Shown here: positions 1 to 7,924 of the stretch, piece after piece
Layout of the letters: each line of letters starts with the position of its first letter
Position numbering within the stretch: the first letter of the stretch is position 1
NCBI RefSeq assembly: GCF_900110695.1
Contig: NZ_FOEH01000001.1
Location: 186,001-250,000, forward strand
Reading direction: 5' to 3'
Length of the DNA stretch: 64,000 nucleotides
Source of the DNA: Virgibacillus subterraneus
GTDB lineage: Bacteria > Bacillota > Bacilli > Bacillales > Amphibacillaceae
The notes under the pieces: generated by a model
What the model was told of the DNA's origin: nothing
Database searches by the model: none
The model's input: only the letters and a program-made list of their open reading frames with translations
Position numbers and translations under genes: made by a program

Positions 1-47
1 TTTTGTTTTAAGTTAATAGTTATGGATAATAATCCGAATTTATAATA

Positions 48-82
48 AAGGCATTGGAACACGAATCCAATGCCTTATTTTT
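48..82 (+). terminator. Rho-independent terminator
   Basis: An 11-bp perfect stem (AAGGCATTGGA at 48-58 with its complement at 66-76) is followed by ATTTTT. It probably ends a plus-strand gene that lies left of the window. Confidence 0.8.
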
Positions 83-150
83 GCCTCTTAAATAATAACG
101 GTGAACCGTATCACAAATAGTGTTAAAACAGAGAGTAGAAATCGAGAAAG

Positions 151-214
151 CATGGGGACGGACAGAGCTTTTGCTTGATATTACCTAATGGAAGCGGTCG
201 AACCGTCCCTGTGC
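151..214. repeat. REP-like GGGGACGG palindrome, copy 1
   Basis: CATGGGGACGG at 151-161 and CCGTCCCTGTGC at 203-214 are inverted arms around a less conserved core. The same arms recur near 5149-5310, 5957-6010 and 10134-10230, so this is a dispersed palindromic family. In other bacteria such palindromes are often mobilised by REP-associated tyrosine transposases; no such transposase lies in this window. Confidence 0.65.
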
Positions 215-374
215 TTCTTCAAATTTCATACCCAGTTTATCATCCATCTTAGAAGCTATAAAGAAAAATAATTTTGAGAAAGCTGGAGAAAGATTATCTC
301 GAACAATATGGATTACATTAGATTAAAAAATAAGTTATATTAATCTTAAATAGTTTAACTCCCAAAATGAAAGG

Positions 375-782
375 ATGATTGATATTAATAAGGAAAAGCA
401 GAGTAAAGGGGCCGTTTCTTTTAAAGAGCAAGCGGTATCATTTCTAAAGCTTGTAGCATCGGGGAATGTAGATGAAGCATATCGGAGATACATAGGTTCA
501 GAATTCCACCATCATAATGCCTTTTTCCAGGGAGATGCAGATTCGCTCAAACTAGCAATGAAAGAGGATGCAACTGAGAATCCCAACAAGATATTTAAGA
601 TCAAGCATGCTATTGAAGAGGGAGAGATGGTTGCGGTTCACTCCCATGTGAAACAGAATCCTGAAGACCTTGGAGCAGCTGTTGTTCATATTTTCCGTTT
701 CCATGATGGTCATATTGTTGAATTATGGGATTTAGGTCAACCCATACCAGAGAGTCCTCCTAACAACAATGGGATGTTTTAA
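375..782 (+). CDS. SnoaL-like / NTF2-superfamily protein
   Basis: A 135-residue protein with the alpha+beta cone pattern of the SnoaL-like group: an N-terminal helix (FLKLVASGNVDEAY, about 22-35), then HHHNAFF and a C-terminal strand pair ending HIFRFHDGHIVELWDL. In this family the cone holds a small ligand or acts as a weak cyclase/isomerase; the substrate here cannot be read from sequence. The length is normal for the family. The start is uncertain: AAAGG sits only one or two bases before the ATG, so initiation may differ slightly. It stands alone, with the sigma-factor gene 160 bp downstream on the same strand. Confidence 0.8.
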   Translation: MIDINKEKQSKGAVSFKEQAVSFLKLVASGNVDEAYRRYIGSEFHHHNAFFQGDADSLKLAMKEDATENPNKIFKIKHAIEEGEMVAVHSHVKQNPEDLGAAVVHIFRFHDGHIVELWDLGQPIPESPPNNNGMF

Positions 783-944
783 GGATCTATGAAAGAGAAC
801 TACTCCATGTTAGGAAAATCAGAGAAGATAATCATTTTCCGCTTAATTATGAGATATAAATATTAGTATGAAAAAAATAAATATAACTCCCGTATCTTTT
901 TTCCTTCTTTAATCGTTAAATAAGTAAAGAGAGGAGCTAAAGGA

Positions 945-1643
945 GTGAGTAAAATGTACGCCAGGCCTGGCATAAAAGTACAAACTGAAAAAGTTAATTC
1001 TTCTGAGCTGAAAGATCTTTATTCGACACTTATTCCTTATTGCCATTATTTGACCAAAAACAAATGGGATGCTGAGGATCTTGTCCAGGAAACGTTATTC
1101 AAAGCGATAAACCACTATGGACAACATAAAGATTTGAATGCTGCATTGTTAAAAAAGATGGCATTTAATTTGTGGATGGATTTACTCCAAAAACGTAATC
1201 GAGAAATAATCGGGTTTATGTTTGAAGAAACTGATGAAGCAAATGAGTATAAGGATGATATGACGGACTTGGTGGAAGAGTTGATTTCTAAGCTCACACC
1301 AAAGCAATCGGTTATAGTTGCGTTAAAAGATGTGTTTCGGTATCAAATTATGGAGATTGCCGAGATGTTCGATATGACTGAAACGGCTGTCAAAGCAGTT
1401 TTAAACCGAGCAAGAAAAAGGCTTGCAAGGCTGTTATTAGATGAAGAAACACATTCTGTTAGGGATTATTGGTCCGAGGAGAATGTAGAAGTATTGACCC
1501 CGGCATTAACCCAGGCGATCCGGTTGAATGATCCTACTGGTGTGATCAGGCTTATACCAATTTTATTCCCAATGGAAACTCAACCGAAGCTGAAACTTTA
1601 TCAATTCTCTCCTCCTTCAGGCTCCTTCTCGATGGCAGCTTAG
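945..1643 (+). CDS. ECF-type RNA polymerase sigma factor
   Basis: The protein contains a sigma region 2 (about residues 20-85, with [15 protein letters not shown]) and a region 4 helix-turn-helix (about 113-165, with [15 protein letters not shown] and [15 protein letters not shown]), the two domains of extracytoplasmic-function sigma factors. A tail of about 65 residues after region 4 is longer than in minimal ECF factors and I cannot assign it. GTG 945 and ATG 954 both have a usable ribosome site (GAGGAG and AAAGGAG). No anti-sigma gene is adjacent. Instead a ClpP protease subunit follows after 25 bp, probably in the same operon, so control of or by proteolysis is a reasonable inference. Confidence 0.88.
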   Translation: MSKMYARPGIKVQTEKVNSSELKDLYSTLIPYCHYLTKNKWDAEDLVQETLFKAINHYGQHKDLNAALLKKMAFNLWMDLLQKRNREIIGFMFEETDEANEYKDDMTDLVEELISKLTPKQSVIVALKDVFRYQIMEIAEMFDMTETAVKAVLNRARKRLARLLLDEETHSVRDYWSEENVEVLTPALTQAIRLNDPTGVIRLIPILFPMETQPKLKLYQFSPPSGSFSMAA

Positions 1644-1668
1644 GCTGTATACAAAGGAGGAAATAAGG

Positions 1669-2250
1669 ATGACTGCAATCCCATATGTTATTGAACAATC
1701 AAGTCACGGTGAACGATCGTACGATATATATTCCAGGTTGTTGAAGGATCGAATTATTATGGTAAGTGATGAAATTAACGACCACATGGCAAACAGCGTT
1801 GTAGCGCAACTATTGTTTTTAGCGGCTAATGATGCTGATAAGGATATCTCTCTTTACATCAATAGCCCAGGTGGTTCAACTTCTGCAGGGTTTGCAATCT
1901 TTGATACGATGCAATACATTAAACCAGATATTAGCACGATTTGTACAGGAATGTCGGCCTCATTCGCTGCAATGCTTTTACTCGCAGGAACAAAGGGTAA
2001 ACGATTTGCACTCCCAAATAGTGAAATTATGCTTCATCAGCCACTCGGTGGTGCACGAGGTCAAGCAACGGATATTGATATATCAGCTAAAAGGATTATA
2101 AAGCTGCGTAAACAGTTGAATCAATTAATAGCAGAACGAACTGGCCAACCGGTTGAAAAGGTTGCAGTCGATACAGACCGTGATTATTTCTTAAATGCTG
2201 AAGAAGCGAAAGATTATGGGATCATTGACAAAATCATACCAGCGAGATAA
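1669..2250 (+). CDS. clpP: ATP-dependent Clp protease proteolytic subunit (paralogue)
   Basis: A 193-residue S14 serine peptidase of full ClpP length, which forms the tetradecameric proteolytic chamber fed by Clp ATPases. The catalytic triad is complete: Ser98 in GMSAS, His123 in MLHQPLGG and Asp172 in DTDRDYFL, close to the usual 97/122/171 numbering. The site reads GMSASFAAM where housekeeping ClpP usually has GMAASMGAF, which suggests a divergent second copy. The start has a strong AAAGGAGG site. The gene sits just behind an ECF sigma factor rather than at the usual housekeeping locus, so it may be a stress- or substrate-specific ClpP. Confidence 0.93.
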   Translation: MTAIPYVIEQSSHGERSYDIYSRLLKDRIIMVSDEINDHMANSVVAQLLFLAANDADKDISLYINSPGGSTSAGFAIFDTMQYIKPDISTICTGMSASFAAMLLLAGTKGKRFALPNSEIMLHQPLGGARGQATDIDISAKRIIKLRKQLNQLIAERTGQPVEKVAVDTDRDYFLNAEEAKDYGIIDKIIPAR

Positions 2251-2325
2251 TAGGTGAAACGGCAGCGTTGGACTTAAATGTGCCGTACATGAAGCCGTAC
2301 CATAAGTAAATGAATATATAAAAGG

Positions 2326-2378
2326 AACAAGCCAAAATATCAAGTTTTGTAAAGGAAACTTGTATATTTTGGCTTGTT
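2326..2378. terminator. Long bidirectional terminator hairpin
   Basis: A 15-bp perfect stem (AACAAGCCAAAATAT at 2326-2340, complement at 2364-2378), extended inward by CAAGTTT/AAACTTG. It lies between the convergent clpP and the small minus-strand genes and probably ends both transcripts. Confidence 0.8.
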
Positions 2379-2394
2379 TAAACTGTTTTCATCA

Positions 2395-2508
2395 TTATTT
2401 TTTTGGTTTTCTTCCTTCGATTCTAAATAAATAGAACGCCATGGATAAATAGGTCAAAAATAGTAGCAGCAAAAAGACTGGTGTGGACAAGACATTTTGA
2501 ACGAACAT
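2395..2508 (-). CDS. 37-residue membrane microprotein
   Basis: A short frame starting MFVQNVLSTPVFLL with one strong hydrophobic span (about residues 7-28) and a basic tail ending GRKPKK. The ribosome site GAGGTGAT precedes the ATG with good spacing. It sits 28 bp downstream of the multi-pass protein at 2537-3043, so it is probably cotranscribed and may associate with it. I do not recognise the family. Its support is the ribosome site, the position and the membrane-protein composition. Confidence 0.6.
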   Translation of the reverse strand: MFVQNVLSTPVFLLLLFLTYLSMAFYLFRIEGRKPKK

Positions 2509-2536
2509 ATAGGATATCACCTCTTGAATGGTTTAT

Positions 2537-3043
2537 TTAATAGAGCGGAACCGGGAACATGATATAGAAAAGTGCTGCTGCTGGTAAAGCAAGAATAAGT
2601 GCCAAAGCAGGTTTTCTATAATGGATAAGTAAAAACATAAACAATGAGGCGTTTAACCAAATATTCTGCCAGCTATTCCATCCATCTCCGTATACATACA
2701 TTGCTTTATGAGCAAATAATGCCTCAATAATAGTGTAAAAAATTACCCAAACTGCTATATAGATAATTTTTGCATTTCTGGCTGCAGGCATTCGCTGGAA
2801 AAAAATAATCAGGGTTACCGGACATATATAAAACGTGAAAAATAAATTAATCGTCATATGGTTTAACCATTCTGCAGTGATTCCCTGAAAAGCCCAAAGT
2901 AATTGTTCTTGATAAATAGTGTTATACGTCATGTTTATGGCAATGAAAAATAAGATCGTAGGATATTGGTCTTTTACACGTGACCAATCAATAAATTTAT
3001 ATGCAAATAAAGTCCAAACCACTAAAACTAATAATAAATACAT
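2537..3043 (-). CDS. CBO0543-like multi-pass membrane protein
   Basis: A 168-residue integral membrane protein with about five hydrophobic spans and the motif AMYVYGDGWNSWQN in an extracellular-side loop, resembling the CBO0543 family of small Bacillales membrane proteins of unknown function. The open frame extends to a TTG at 3076, but AGAGGTGG lies immediately before ATG 3043, so that start is chosen. It is followed by a 37-residue membrane microprotein on the same strand. No function can be assigned. Confidence 0.75.
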   Translation of the reverse strand: MYLLLVLVVWTLFAYKFIDWSRVKDQYPTILFFIAINMTYNTIYQEQLLWAFQGITAEWLNHMTINLFFTFYICPVTLIIFFQRMPAARNAKIIYIAVWVIFYTIIEALFAHKAMYVYGDGWNSWQNIWLNASLFMFLLIHYRKPALALILALPAAALFYIMFPVPLY

Positions 3044-3225
3044 AGTCCACCTCTTAAGATTAGTAGAAACTATCAAGTATTATCGCCAAAATTAACCACT
3101 CTTATGCAATAAGCATTAGCTGTATTTAAATGTGCCATGTATCAATAGTTAGTTACCATTCCTTAGTGCGTATGAACAAAAGCTGTTATGTAATTAATAA
3201 ACTTTTAGTAGAGGAGCATGGATGA

Positions 3226-3405
3226 ATGAATTTTTCAGGAAAAAGAAGAATTTTGCTGCCAGTCATTATTGTACTTGTGATTGCTGGTCTAGCCGATATA
3301 AAATATAAAGGTTTGTTCTTCCGTTTACTGCTCGGCAACAACCTTTTAAAAGGTGGTTCGATTAAGTTTAATAAGGAAAATGACTTCAATTACATTGCGG
3401 TGTAA
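3226..3405 (+). CDS. 59-residue predicted membrane-anchored protein
   Basis: The frame starts MNFSGKRRILLPVIIVLVIA: a short basic N-terminus then one transmembrane span, followed by a polar tail ending NDFNYIAV. GAGGAG lies nine bases before the ATG. The abrupt tail suggests that it could be the truncated N-terminus of a larger exported protein. The ArsR promoter follows immediately. The family is unknown. Confidence 0.5.
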   Translation: MNFSGKRRILLPVIIVLVIAGLADIKYKGLFFRLLLGNNLLKGGSIKFNKENDFNYIAV

Positions 3406-3431
3406 TGTTTTTTTAAGTGTTTATTTAAGTG

Positions 3432-3460
3432 TTGACTTAATTAAGTATATAATTTATTAT
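3432..3460 (+). promoter_or_regulatory. Promoter of the arsR operon
   Basis: TTGACT (3432-3437) and TATTAT (3455-3460) are separated by 17 bp, a good SigA pattern. The -35 box is embedded in the imperfect inverted repeat TTAAGTGTTGACTTAATTAA, a plausible autoregulatory ArsR-type operator. Only the pattern supports this; no binding data exist. Confidence 0.6.
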
Positions 3461-3511
3461 GTAAGCAACGGTTCCAAAGTTCCTTTAGAAGGAGGTGACT
3501 TTAACATTACC

Positions 3512-3871
3512 ATGGTGTCTAAGGATATTTTTCATGCTCTTTCCGAGCCTAATCGACGATACATCTTAGAGATATTGGCCAGTCAAGAGCAGTTAACTGC
3601 AACGGATATTTATGATCGTTTTAATATAAGTCCACCAGCGATTTCACAACATTTAAAAATTCTTCGAGAAGCGAATCTGGTTCGGATGGAAAAAAAAGCT
3701 CAACAGCGTATATATCAGCTTAATCCTGACGCCATAATCGAACTTGAGGAATGGGCGAACCACATTACACAGCTTTGGACTCAACGTTTTGATGCATTAG
3801 ATAAGGTGTTAGAAGCTGAAATGAAAAAGAATAAGGAAAGAAAGGCTGATCAATATGACGAACCCGAATGA
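3512..3871 (+). CDS. ArsR/SmtB-family transcriptional regulator
   Basis: A winged-helix repressor of about 119 residues: IFHALSEPNRRYILEIL starts the fold and PPAISQHLKILREANLV is the recognition helix and wing. It lacks the cysteine metal-binding motif of ArsR/CadC, so it is the metal-independent subtype usually paired with AHSA1 proteins. An upstream in-frame region has no ribosome site. GGAGGTGA (3491-3498) is 13 bases from ATG 3512, and an ATT codon at 3506 is closer, so the exact start is open. It overlaps the AHSA1 gene by 17 bp and is probably autoregulated with it. Confidence 0.9.
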   Translation: MVSKDIFHALSEPNRRYILEILASQEQLTATDIYDRFNISPPAISQHLKILREANLVRMEKKAQQRIYQLNPDAIIELEEWANHITQLWTQRFDALDKVLEAEMKKNKERKADQYDEPE

Positions 3872-4310
3872 TGTAAATGGGGATAAGGAGCTTACTCTAA
3901 CAAGAATTTTTGATGCGCCCCGTGAGCTAGTTTGGAAGTCTTGGACAAAACCTGAGCTGTTGGCTAAATGGTGGGGGCCAGCCGGGTTCCAAACCCCGAA
4001 GGAATCTATTGACATTGACCTTCGTGTAGGCGGTTGGTTTAATTTATGTATGGTTCAAATCAATACTGGCACAGAGATATGGATTCAACACGAAATTATC
4101 GAACTTGTAGAACCTCGTCTCCTTGTCCTCCGGTCCGAGGAACAAACAGATCTCAGGCTTTCTGCCATGATTACTCGGGTTCAACTCGATGAAATGGATG
4201 GTAAAACCAAGATGACGTTACACAACGGCCCGTATTCGAAAGAAATGAATCACGCTATTAGTGGATGGGGACAGTCTTTCGACAAGCTTGTTGAATTATT
4301 TAAAAAATAG
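3855..4310 (+). CDS. SRPBCC / AHSA1-domain protein
   Basis: A 151-residue helix-grip (START-like) protein. The family signature RIFDAPRELVWKSWTKPE followed by LAKWWGPAGF is near the N-terminus, and the long C-terminal helix GWGQSFDKLVELF closes the cavity. Such proteins bind small hydrophobic ligands, and in Firmicutes they are typically cotranscribed with an ArsR repressor, exactly as here. The ligand is unknown. The RibD-type reductase follows 12 bp downstream, making a three-gene operon. Confidence 0.9.
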   Translation: MTNPNDVNGDKELTLTRIFDAPRELVWKSWTKPELLAKWWGPAGFQTPKESIDIDLRVGGWFNLCMVQINTGTEIWIQHEIIELVEPRLLVLRSEEQTDLRLSAMITRVQLDEMDGKTKMTLHNGPYSKEMNHAISGWGQSFDKLVELFKK

Positions 4311-4322
4311 GAGGAGTATTTA

Positions 4323-4922
4323 ATGACAAATAATAGCACGAAGAGTAAAGTAGTCTTTGATATCAGTATGTCACTGGACGGATTCATAGCGGCTTCAAAC
4401 CGTTCTGCAGATGAACCGATGGGGGCTGGTGGAGAGCGACTTCACGGATGGGTGATGGACGATGAAGACAGTCGTAACCGCAAGCTTCTTGAAGAAGCCG
4501 GCAATGGTCTGGGGGCGGTTATCACCGGACGGGTTACATACGATGATTCCCTTCGTTGGTGGGGTGCAAATGGACCAACGGGGCCCGCTCGCATTCCTGT
4601 TTTTGTTCTCACACATCAGACCCCAGAGAATGTTCCCGAGAATAGTGTGTACACGTATGTGAATGGAATTGAAAGTGCTCTGGAACAGGCGAAGAAAGCA
4701 GCGAACGGTAAAGTCGTTTCTGTCATGGGTGGTGCGGACACCGCCCAACAGTTCATTGCGGCTGGGCTGGTCGATGAGATATCGATTCATCTCGTCCCCG
4801 TACTGTTTGGTGAAGGCATTCCATTATTCGAAAAGCTCAGAGACGAGCATATTCTACTTGAACCCGTCACCATAATGGATACTTCCAAAGCCATTCATCT
4901 GCAGTATCGAGTTCTTAAATAA
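4323..4922 (+). CDS. Dihydrofolate reductase-like (RibD C-terminal) protein
   Basis: A 199-residue protein of the RibD C-terminal/DHFR-like fold. FDISMSLDGFIAASN is the conserved N-terminal strand-loop, AVITGRVTYDDS is the substrate region and VVSVMGGADTAQQFIAAGLVDE is the NADP-binding segment. Family members reduce pterin- or pyrimidine-like compounds using NADPH, but many have no assigned substrate. GGAGGAG precedes the ATG. It is the last gene of the arsR-AHSA1 operon, and a terminator follows at 5091. Confidence 0.88.
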   Translation: MTNNSTKSKVVFDISMSLDGFIAASNRSADEPMGAGGERLHGWVMDDEDSRNRKLLEEAGNGLGAVITGRVTYDDSLRWWGANGPTGPARIPVFVLTHQTPENVPENSVYTYVNGIESALEQAKKAANGKVVSVMGGADTAQQFIAAGLVDEISIHLVPVLFGEGIPLFEKLRDEHILLEPVTIMDTSKAIHLQYRVLK

Positions 4923-5090
4923 GTTTAAAATATTTAGAACAACCATATTTTATTTGCCATAAGGCATTACACCAAAAGGCTAATCATTGAGAAAAAAGTA
5001 TAGTCTTTTGTAGTCTTTTAGAGAAAACCGCTCCGATCGAGAGTAAGTAGTTCAATTTTGAAGTACAAACATTAAAAATACAACATAATT

Positions 5091-5126
5091 GAGCATTGAA
5101 TTGCAACGCAATTTGATGCTCTTTTT
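5091..5126 (+). terminator. Terminator of the arsR-AHSA1-reductase operon
   Basis: A 13-bp stem with one mismatch (GAGCATTGAATTG at 5091-5103, partner at 5109-5121) followed by TTTTT. Confidence 0.8.
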
Positions 5127-5148
5127 CATCATTAAATTAATATTCACG

Positions 5149-5352
5149 CAGCATAGGGACGGAGCTATTGCTTCATATAACTGAAGACTGATGAAAGCAG
5201 TTAGCCCACTTTATTCTCCGGAACGGTTATTATTTTGCAGGATGTGACGCACGGGGGCGGTTCTCATGTTTCCTTATTTTGGCGGAAGCGTTATAACCGC
5301 CCCTGTGCTTGTTATTTTCTAAAAGGACATTTCCGCACTAGGTAATGTAATG
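5149..5352. repeat. REP-like GGGGACGG element, copy 2 (double)
   Basis: CAGCATAGGGACGG at 5149-5162 is followed by a second, complete palindrome with arms CGCACGGGGGCGG (from 5248) and CCGCCCCTGTG (5298-5308), then TTTCCGCACTAGGTAATG. The last part matches the tail of copy 4 near 10212-10229, so the repeat unit is longer than the palindrome alone, about 100 bp. Confidence 0.65.
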
Positions 5353-5408
5353 CGTGTCCTAAAAGAAGTGGTACCAATAAATATTTCCATTGGTTATTGA
5401 AATCTGAG

Positions 5409-5933
5409 TTAAGTATACTTTGCAAAAGTACCCCAATTTTCTATCTTATTCAACTGAGGATATAGTGATTTAAAGTGAACTATTATTGGAGAATTATTCA
5501 ACTCAGGATGTGAAATGAAGAATCTACTATCTCCATATCTGATGGCTTTCAAGGCAAGTGGTAATTCACGTCTAAATATGTCATTTCGTTTTGCTGCAAC
5601 AGTCTGATCAGATTGTCCATCTACATCCAAATACACATTATATACATAGCAGCCTCTAATTTTAGTCCACTCACCAATCACTTCATCTCTCATAGGGCTA
5701 AATTTATCCCGGGCAAAGCTTAATCCAACTGTCAAAAAAAGCTCTGCAGTAATATCCGAATGAGTCAGTGTGTAGCGCCTATGGATTATAGGTTCTGTAG
5801 AGGTTATACCTTCTCTAAACTCAACATAAAGTTTATCGGGGTTTAACATGCTCAAGCAAACACTTCCCAACACTTTTTTCTTAATATTATGATGGTTATT
5901 AATCAAATATACTAGGATATTTGCTTGTGCCAT
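5409..5933 (-). CDS. Staygreen-domain protein
   Basis: The core LNPDKLYVEFREGI..RRYTLTHSD, then FLTVGLSFARDKFSPMRDEV and FRRELPLALKAIRYGDS, matches the bacterial staygreen family (PF12638). The plant members are Mg-dechelatases acting on chlorophyll a. A Bacillaceae host has no chlorophyll, so the substrate is unknown; another tetrapyrrole or a different role is possible. The open frame begins at 5933, but no ribosome site is there and the first 26 residues are not typical; TTG 5855 or ATG 5849 is the more likely start, giving about 145-147 residues. The gene is isolated between two REP-like repeats. Confidence 0.85.
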   Translation of the reverse strand: MAQANILVYLINNHHNIKKKVLGSVCLSMLNPDKLYVEFREGITSTEPIIHRRYTLTHSDITAELFLTVGLSFARDKFSPMRDEVIGEWTKIRGCYVYNVYLDVDGQSDQTVAAKRNDIFRRELPLALKAIRYGDSRFFISHPELNNSPIIVHFKSLYPQLNKIENWGTFAKYT

Positions 5934-5956
5934 CTAATGAGGGCGGGTTGGTCAAG

Positions 5957-6010
5957 CAGCATAGGGACGCTATTGCTTCATATGACTGATGAAAGCAGTT
6001 AGCCCACTCT
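5957..6010. repeat. REP-like element, partial copy 3
   Basis: Starts AGCATAGGGACG and shares TATTGCTTCATAT and GATGAAAGCAGTTAGCCCAC with 5166-5209. Only the left half of the element is present. Confidence 0.6.
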
Positions 6011-6276
6011 ATTCATTACTATAATCGTTTTTGCTCAGTAAAAAGTGTCATTTTGAATGGGGAAATTTCTAAGAAATATATGCCACCTTTTTAAAAAATG
6101 GTTCGATTATAATATAAAGAAGGGCAGTCATAAATTTTATACGCTAGAACGAAATGATAGTATTATTTTTCAGGATGAAATCATCGCTGACACAGTCTGT
6201 ACGTTACTATATATTTGTCAGTATGGAGCCTGTTCACTTTTCAAATAGTCTGAATCAATCTATGATAGACTTTATC

Positions 6277-6312
6277 GGCAGTTTTCTTACTGCATAAGTG
6301 CAATTAAAGCTT
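6277..6312. repeat. GCAGTTAAGAAAG repeat, fragment
   Basis: GTTTTCTTACTGCATAAGTG and the following bases match the right half of the ~90-bp double-hairpin repeat found complete at 7503, 33664 and 34858. Only the 3' part of the first hairpin is kept. Confidence 0.55.
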
Positions 6313-6346
6313 TCTACTATATTTTTTCCGAAAGAAGTGTCGTCAA

Positions 6347-6718
6347 TTGCTGAAGGTATGTAAAATAATTATCCAAATTGCTTTTTTGTATGGAATCTAT
6401 TTAATTGGACATTGGATCCAGGAAGCATTGAATTTATTTGTGCCCGGGAGTGTCATCGGGTTAATTATTCTGTTTATCCTGCTCTCAACAAATGTTGTGA
6501 AGGACGTGTGGGTTGAAAAGGGTGCCGATTTTTTTGTGAAACATTTAACGCTGTTTTTCATTCCGGCTACGGTCGGGATTATAAATTATTTCGGGGTCTT
6601 TTACGGAAAGGGATTTCTCCTGATTGTAATCGTTCTCGTGAGTACGGTGCTTGTGATGGCAGGATCAGGACTTGTGACTCAATGGATGATGCGTGGGAAG
6701 GAAGTAGAACATGATTGA
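6347..6718 (+). CDS. lrgA: CidA/LrgA-family holin-like protein
   Basis: A 123-residue membrane protein with four hydrophobic spans and the family segment FVPGSVIGLIILFILL. Family members are holin-like proteins that influence murein hydrolase activity or export pyruvate and small metabolites at the plasma membrane. The start is a TTG with a weak AAGAAGTG site. The last codons overlap lrgB by 8 bp, the usual two-gene arrangement, so the two are cotranslated. Assignment to Lrg rather than Cid cannot be made from sequence alone. Confidence 0.9.
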   Translation: MLKVCKIIIQIAFLYGIYLIGHWIQEALNLFVPGSVIGLIILFILLSTNVVKDVWVEKGADFFVKHLTLFFIPATVGIINYFGVFYGKGFLLIVIVLVSTVLVMAGSGLVTQWMMRGKEVEHD

Positions 6719-7400
6719 TAGCCTTATTGCCGTTGCTGCTATTACCGGTACAGTTGGGATATATGCTGCGGCAGTCTATATATACAAGAAATTCAATTCT
6801 CCATTTACCATACCTGTCATTATAGCTACGGTTATCATCATTGCTATCTTATTGGCGTTTCAAATTCCTTATGAAATCTACATGCGTGGCGGGGAATGGA
6901 TAGACCATATGCTGGGTCCTGCGATTGTGGCGCTCGCCTATCCGGTTTATCAGCGGAGAAAAATATTAAAAAAATTGCTGGTGCCTATTCTTAGCGGAAC
7001 GATGCTAGGAGCAGCGGTCGGCGTGTCAACGGGTGTTTTACTGGCAAAATGGTCGGGGGTTGATCAATTGATTATCCATTCACTTGCTCCAAAATCCGTC
7101 ACTACCCCGGTAGCCATGGCCATCACAGACACGCTTGGCGGAGCAACTCCTTTGGCGGCAGTTTTTGTGATGATAGCGGGAATTGGCGGAGTGCTAATCA
7201 GCTCAACAGTTATGAAATGTTTCCGGATTCATCACCCGATCGGACGCGGTGTCGGGATGGGTAGTGCATCACATGCCATCGGAACAGCAACCATCATGGA
7301 ACTTGACCAGCTCGCAGGATCAGTCAGCACGATTGCAATGGTTGTCAGTGCGGTAGTTGTATCGGTTATAACGCCGGGACTGGTTGCGGTTTTGATGTAA
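6711..7400 (+). CDS. lrgB: LrgB/CidB-family membrane protein
   Basis: A 229-residue protein with about seven hydrophobic spans and the highly conserved LrgB stretch SLAPKSVTTPVAMAI followed later by HPIGRGVGMGSASHAIGTA. It acts with the LrgA/CidA partner encoded just upstream. Full length for the family. No LytSR-like two-component system is present nearby, so the regulator must be elsewhere. Confidence 0.95.
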   Translation: MIDSLIAVAAITGTVGIYAAAVYIYKKFNSPFTIPVIIATVIIIAILLAFQIPYEIYMRGGEWIDHMLGPAIVALAYPVYQRRKILKKLLVPILSGTMLGAAVGVSTGVLLAKWSGVDQLIIHSLAPKSVTTPVAMAITDTLGGATPLAAVFVMIAGIGGVLISSTVMKCFRIHHPIGRGVGMGSASHAIGTATIMELDQLAGSVSTIAMVVSAVVVSVITPGLVAVLM

Positions 7401-7924
7401 GGGATTTGTGCACTGCAGCAAAAGCATTTCGCTAATACTTGTTCAATATAGATGATGTGATTTTAATTCCTTTAGACTATTACAAGTTTGAAGGATTTTT
7501 TTGGCAGATAAGAAAGTATAAATACTTTCTTACTGCATAAGTGCAACTAAGGCTATCGCCATTAAGGATTGGCAATAAGCCAAGTTTTCTAATAACAAAT
7601 ACAAGAACAAATGTTCCTGATTATGTTAATTAATTAGGTAATAAAATGATATAATAATAGAAAATTAGAAATAAAAAGAGTGATCTAATGCAGAAGGAAA
7701 CGGACATCCTAATCTACCAAACTGAAAAACGAAGCACTACAACCTCGAAATGTTTATCGCAATCGGGTACTTCGAAGCGTTACTAGAAGACGCAGGCGCA
7801 CCTAATCGAGGTCTTCGGACACGTGCTGTTCCAGCAGGAGTGACTGCCCTCCGCTCCAATCAATCATCATAAAAGTGAGAAAACGTAAATCATCATGCTT
7901 AGTTGGAATTTTTTATCATTACTG
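7401..7924. other. Gene-free interval with two repeat remnants
   Basis: Holds a complete GCAGTTAAGAAAG repeat (7503-7592) and a decayed copy of the Bacillaceae GTCTTCGGA...GTGCTGTTCC repeat (about 7770-7860), which has a better preserved relative near 31970. Between them are only short frames that I would not call genes. Confidence 0.6.
7503..7592. repeat. GCAGTTAAGAAAG double-hairpin repeat, full copy
   Basis: The first hairpin pairs AGAAAGTAT with ATACTTTCT and the flanking GCAG with CTGC; the second pairs TTGGC with GCCAA near 7570-7583. The unit ends GTTTTCTAA. Near-identical full copies lie at 33664 and 34858, with decayed ones at 6277, 23210 and 26946. Confidence 0.8.

Larger units (their letters stand above)
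1..374. other. Left-edge intergenic region
   Basis: No gene is visible here. It holds the terminator of a gene lying off the left edge (48-82) and one GGGGACGG REP-like palindrome (151-214), both listed separately. The remainder is AT-rich, with no convincing promoter for the gene that starts at 375. Confidence 0.6.
4923..5408. other. Gene-free interval with terminator and REP-like repeat
   Basis: This interval contains the operon terminator at 5091-5126 and a REP-like element at 5149-5352. The part 4923-5090 shows nothing recognisable. Confidence 0.6.

Noticed and set aside
6057-6248. A 63-codon open frame between the staygreen and lrgA genes
   Set aside because: No ribosome site, no recognisable domain and a composition like the surrounding non-coding AT-rich DNA.
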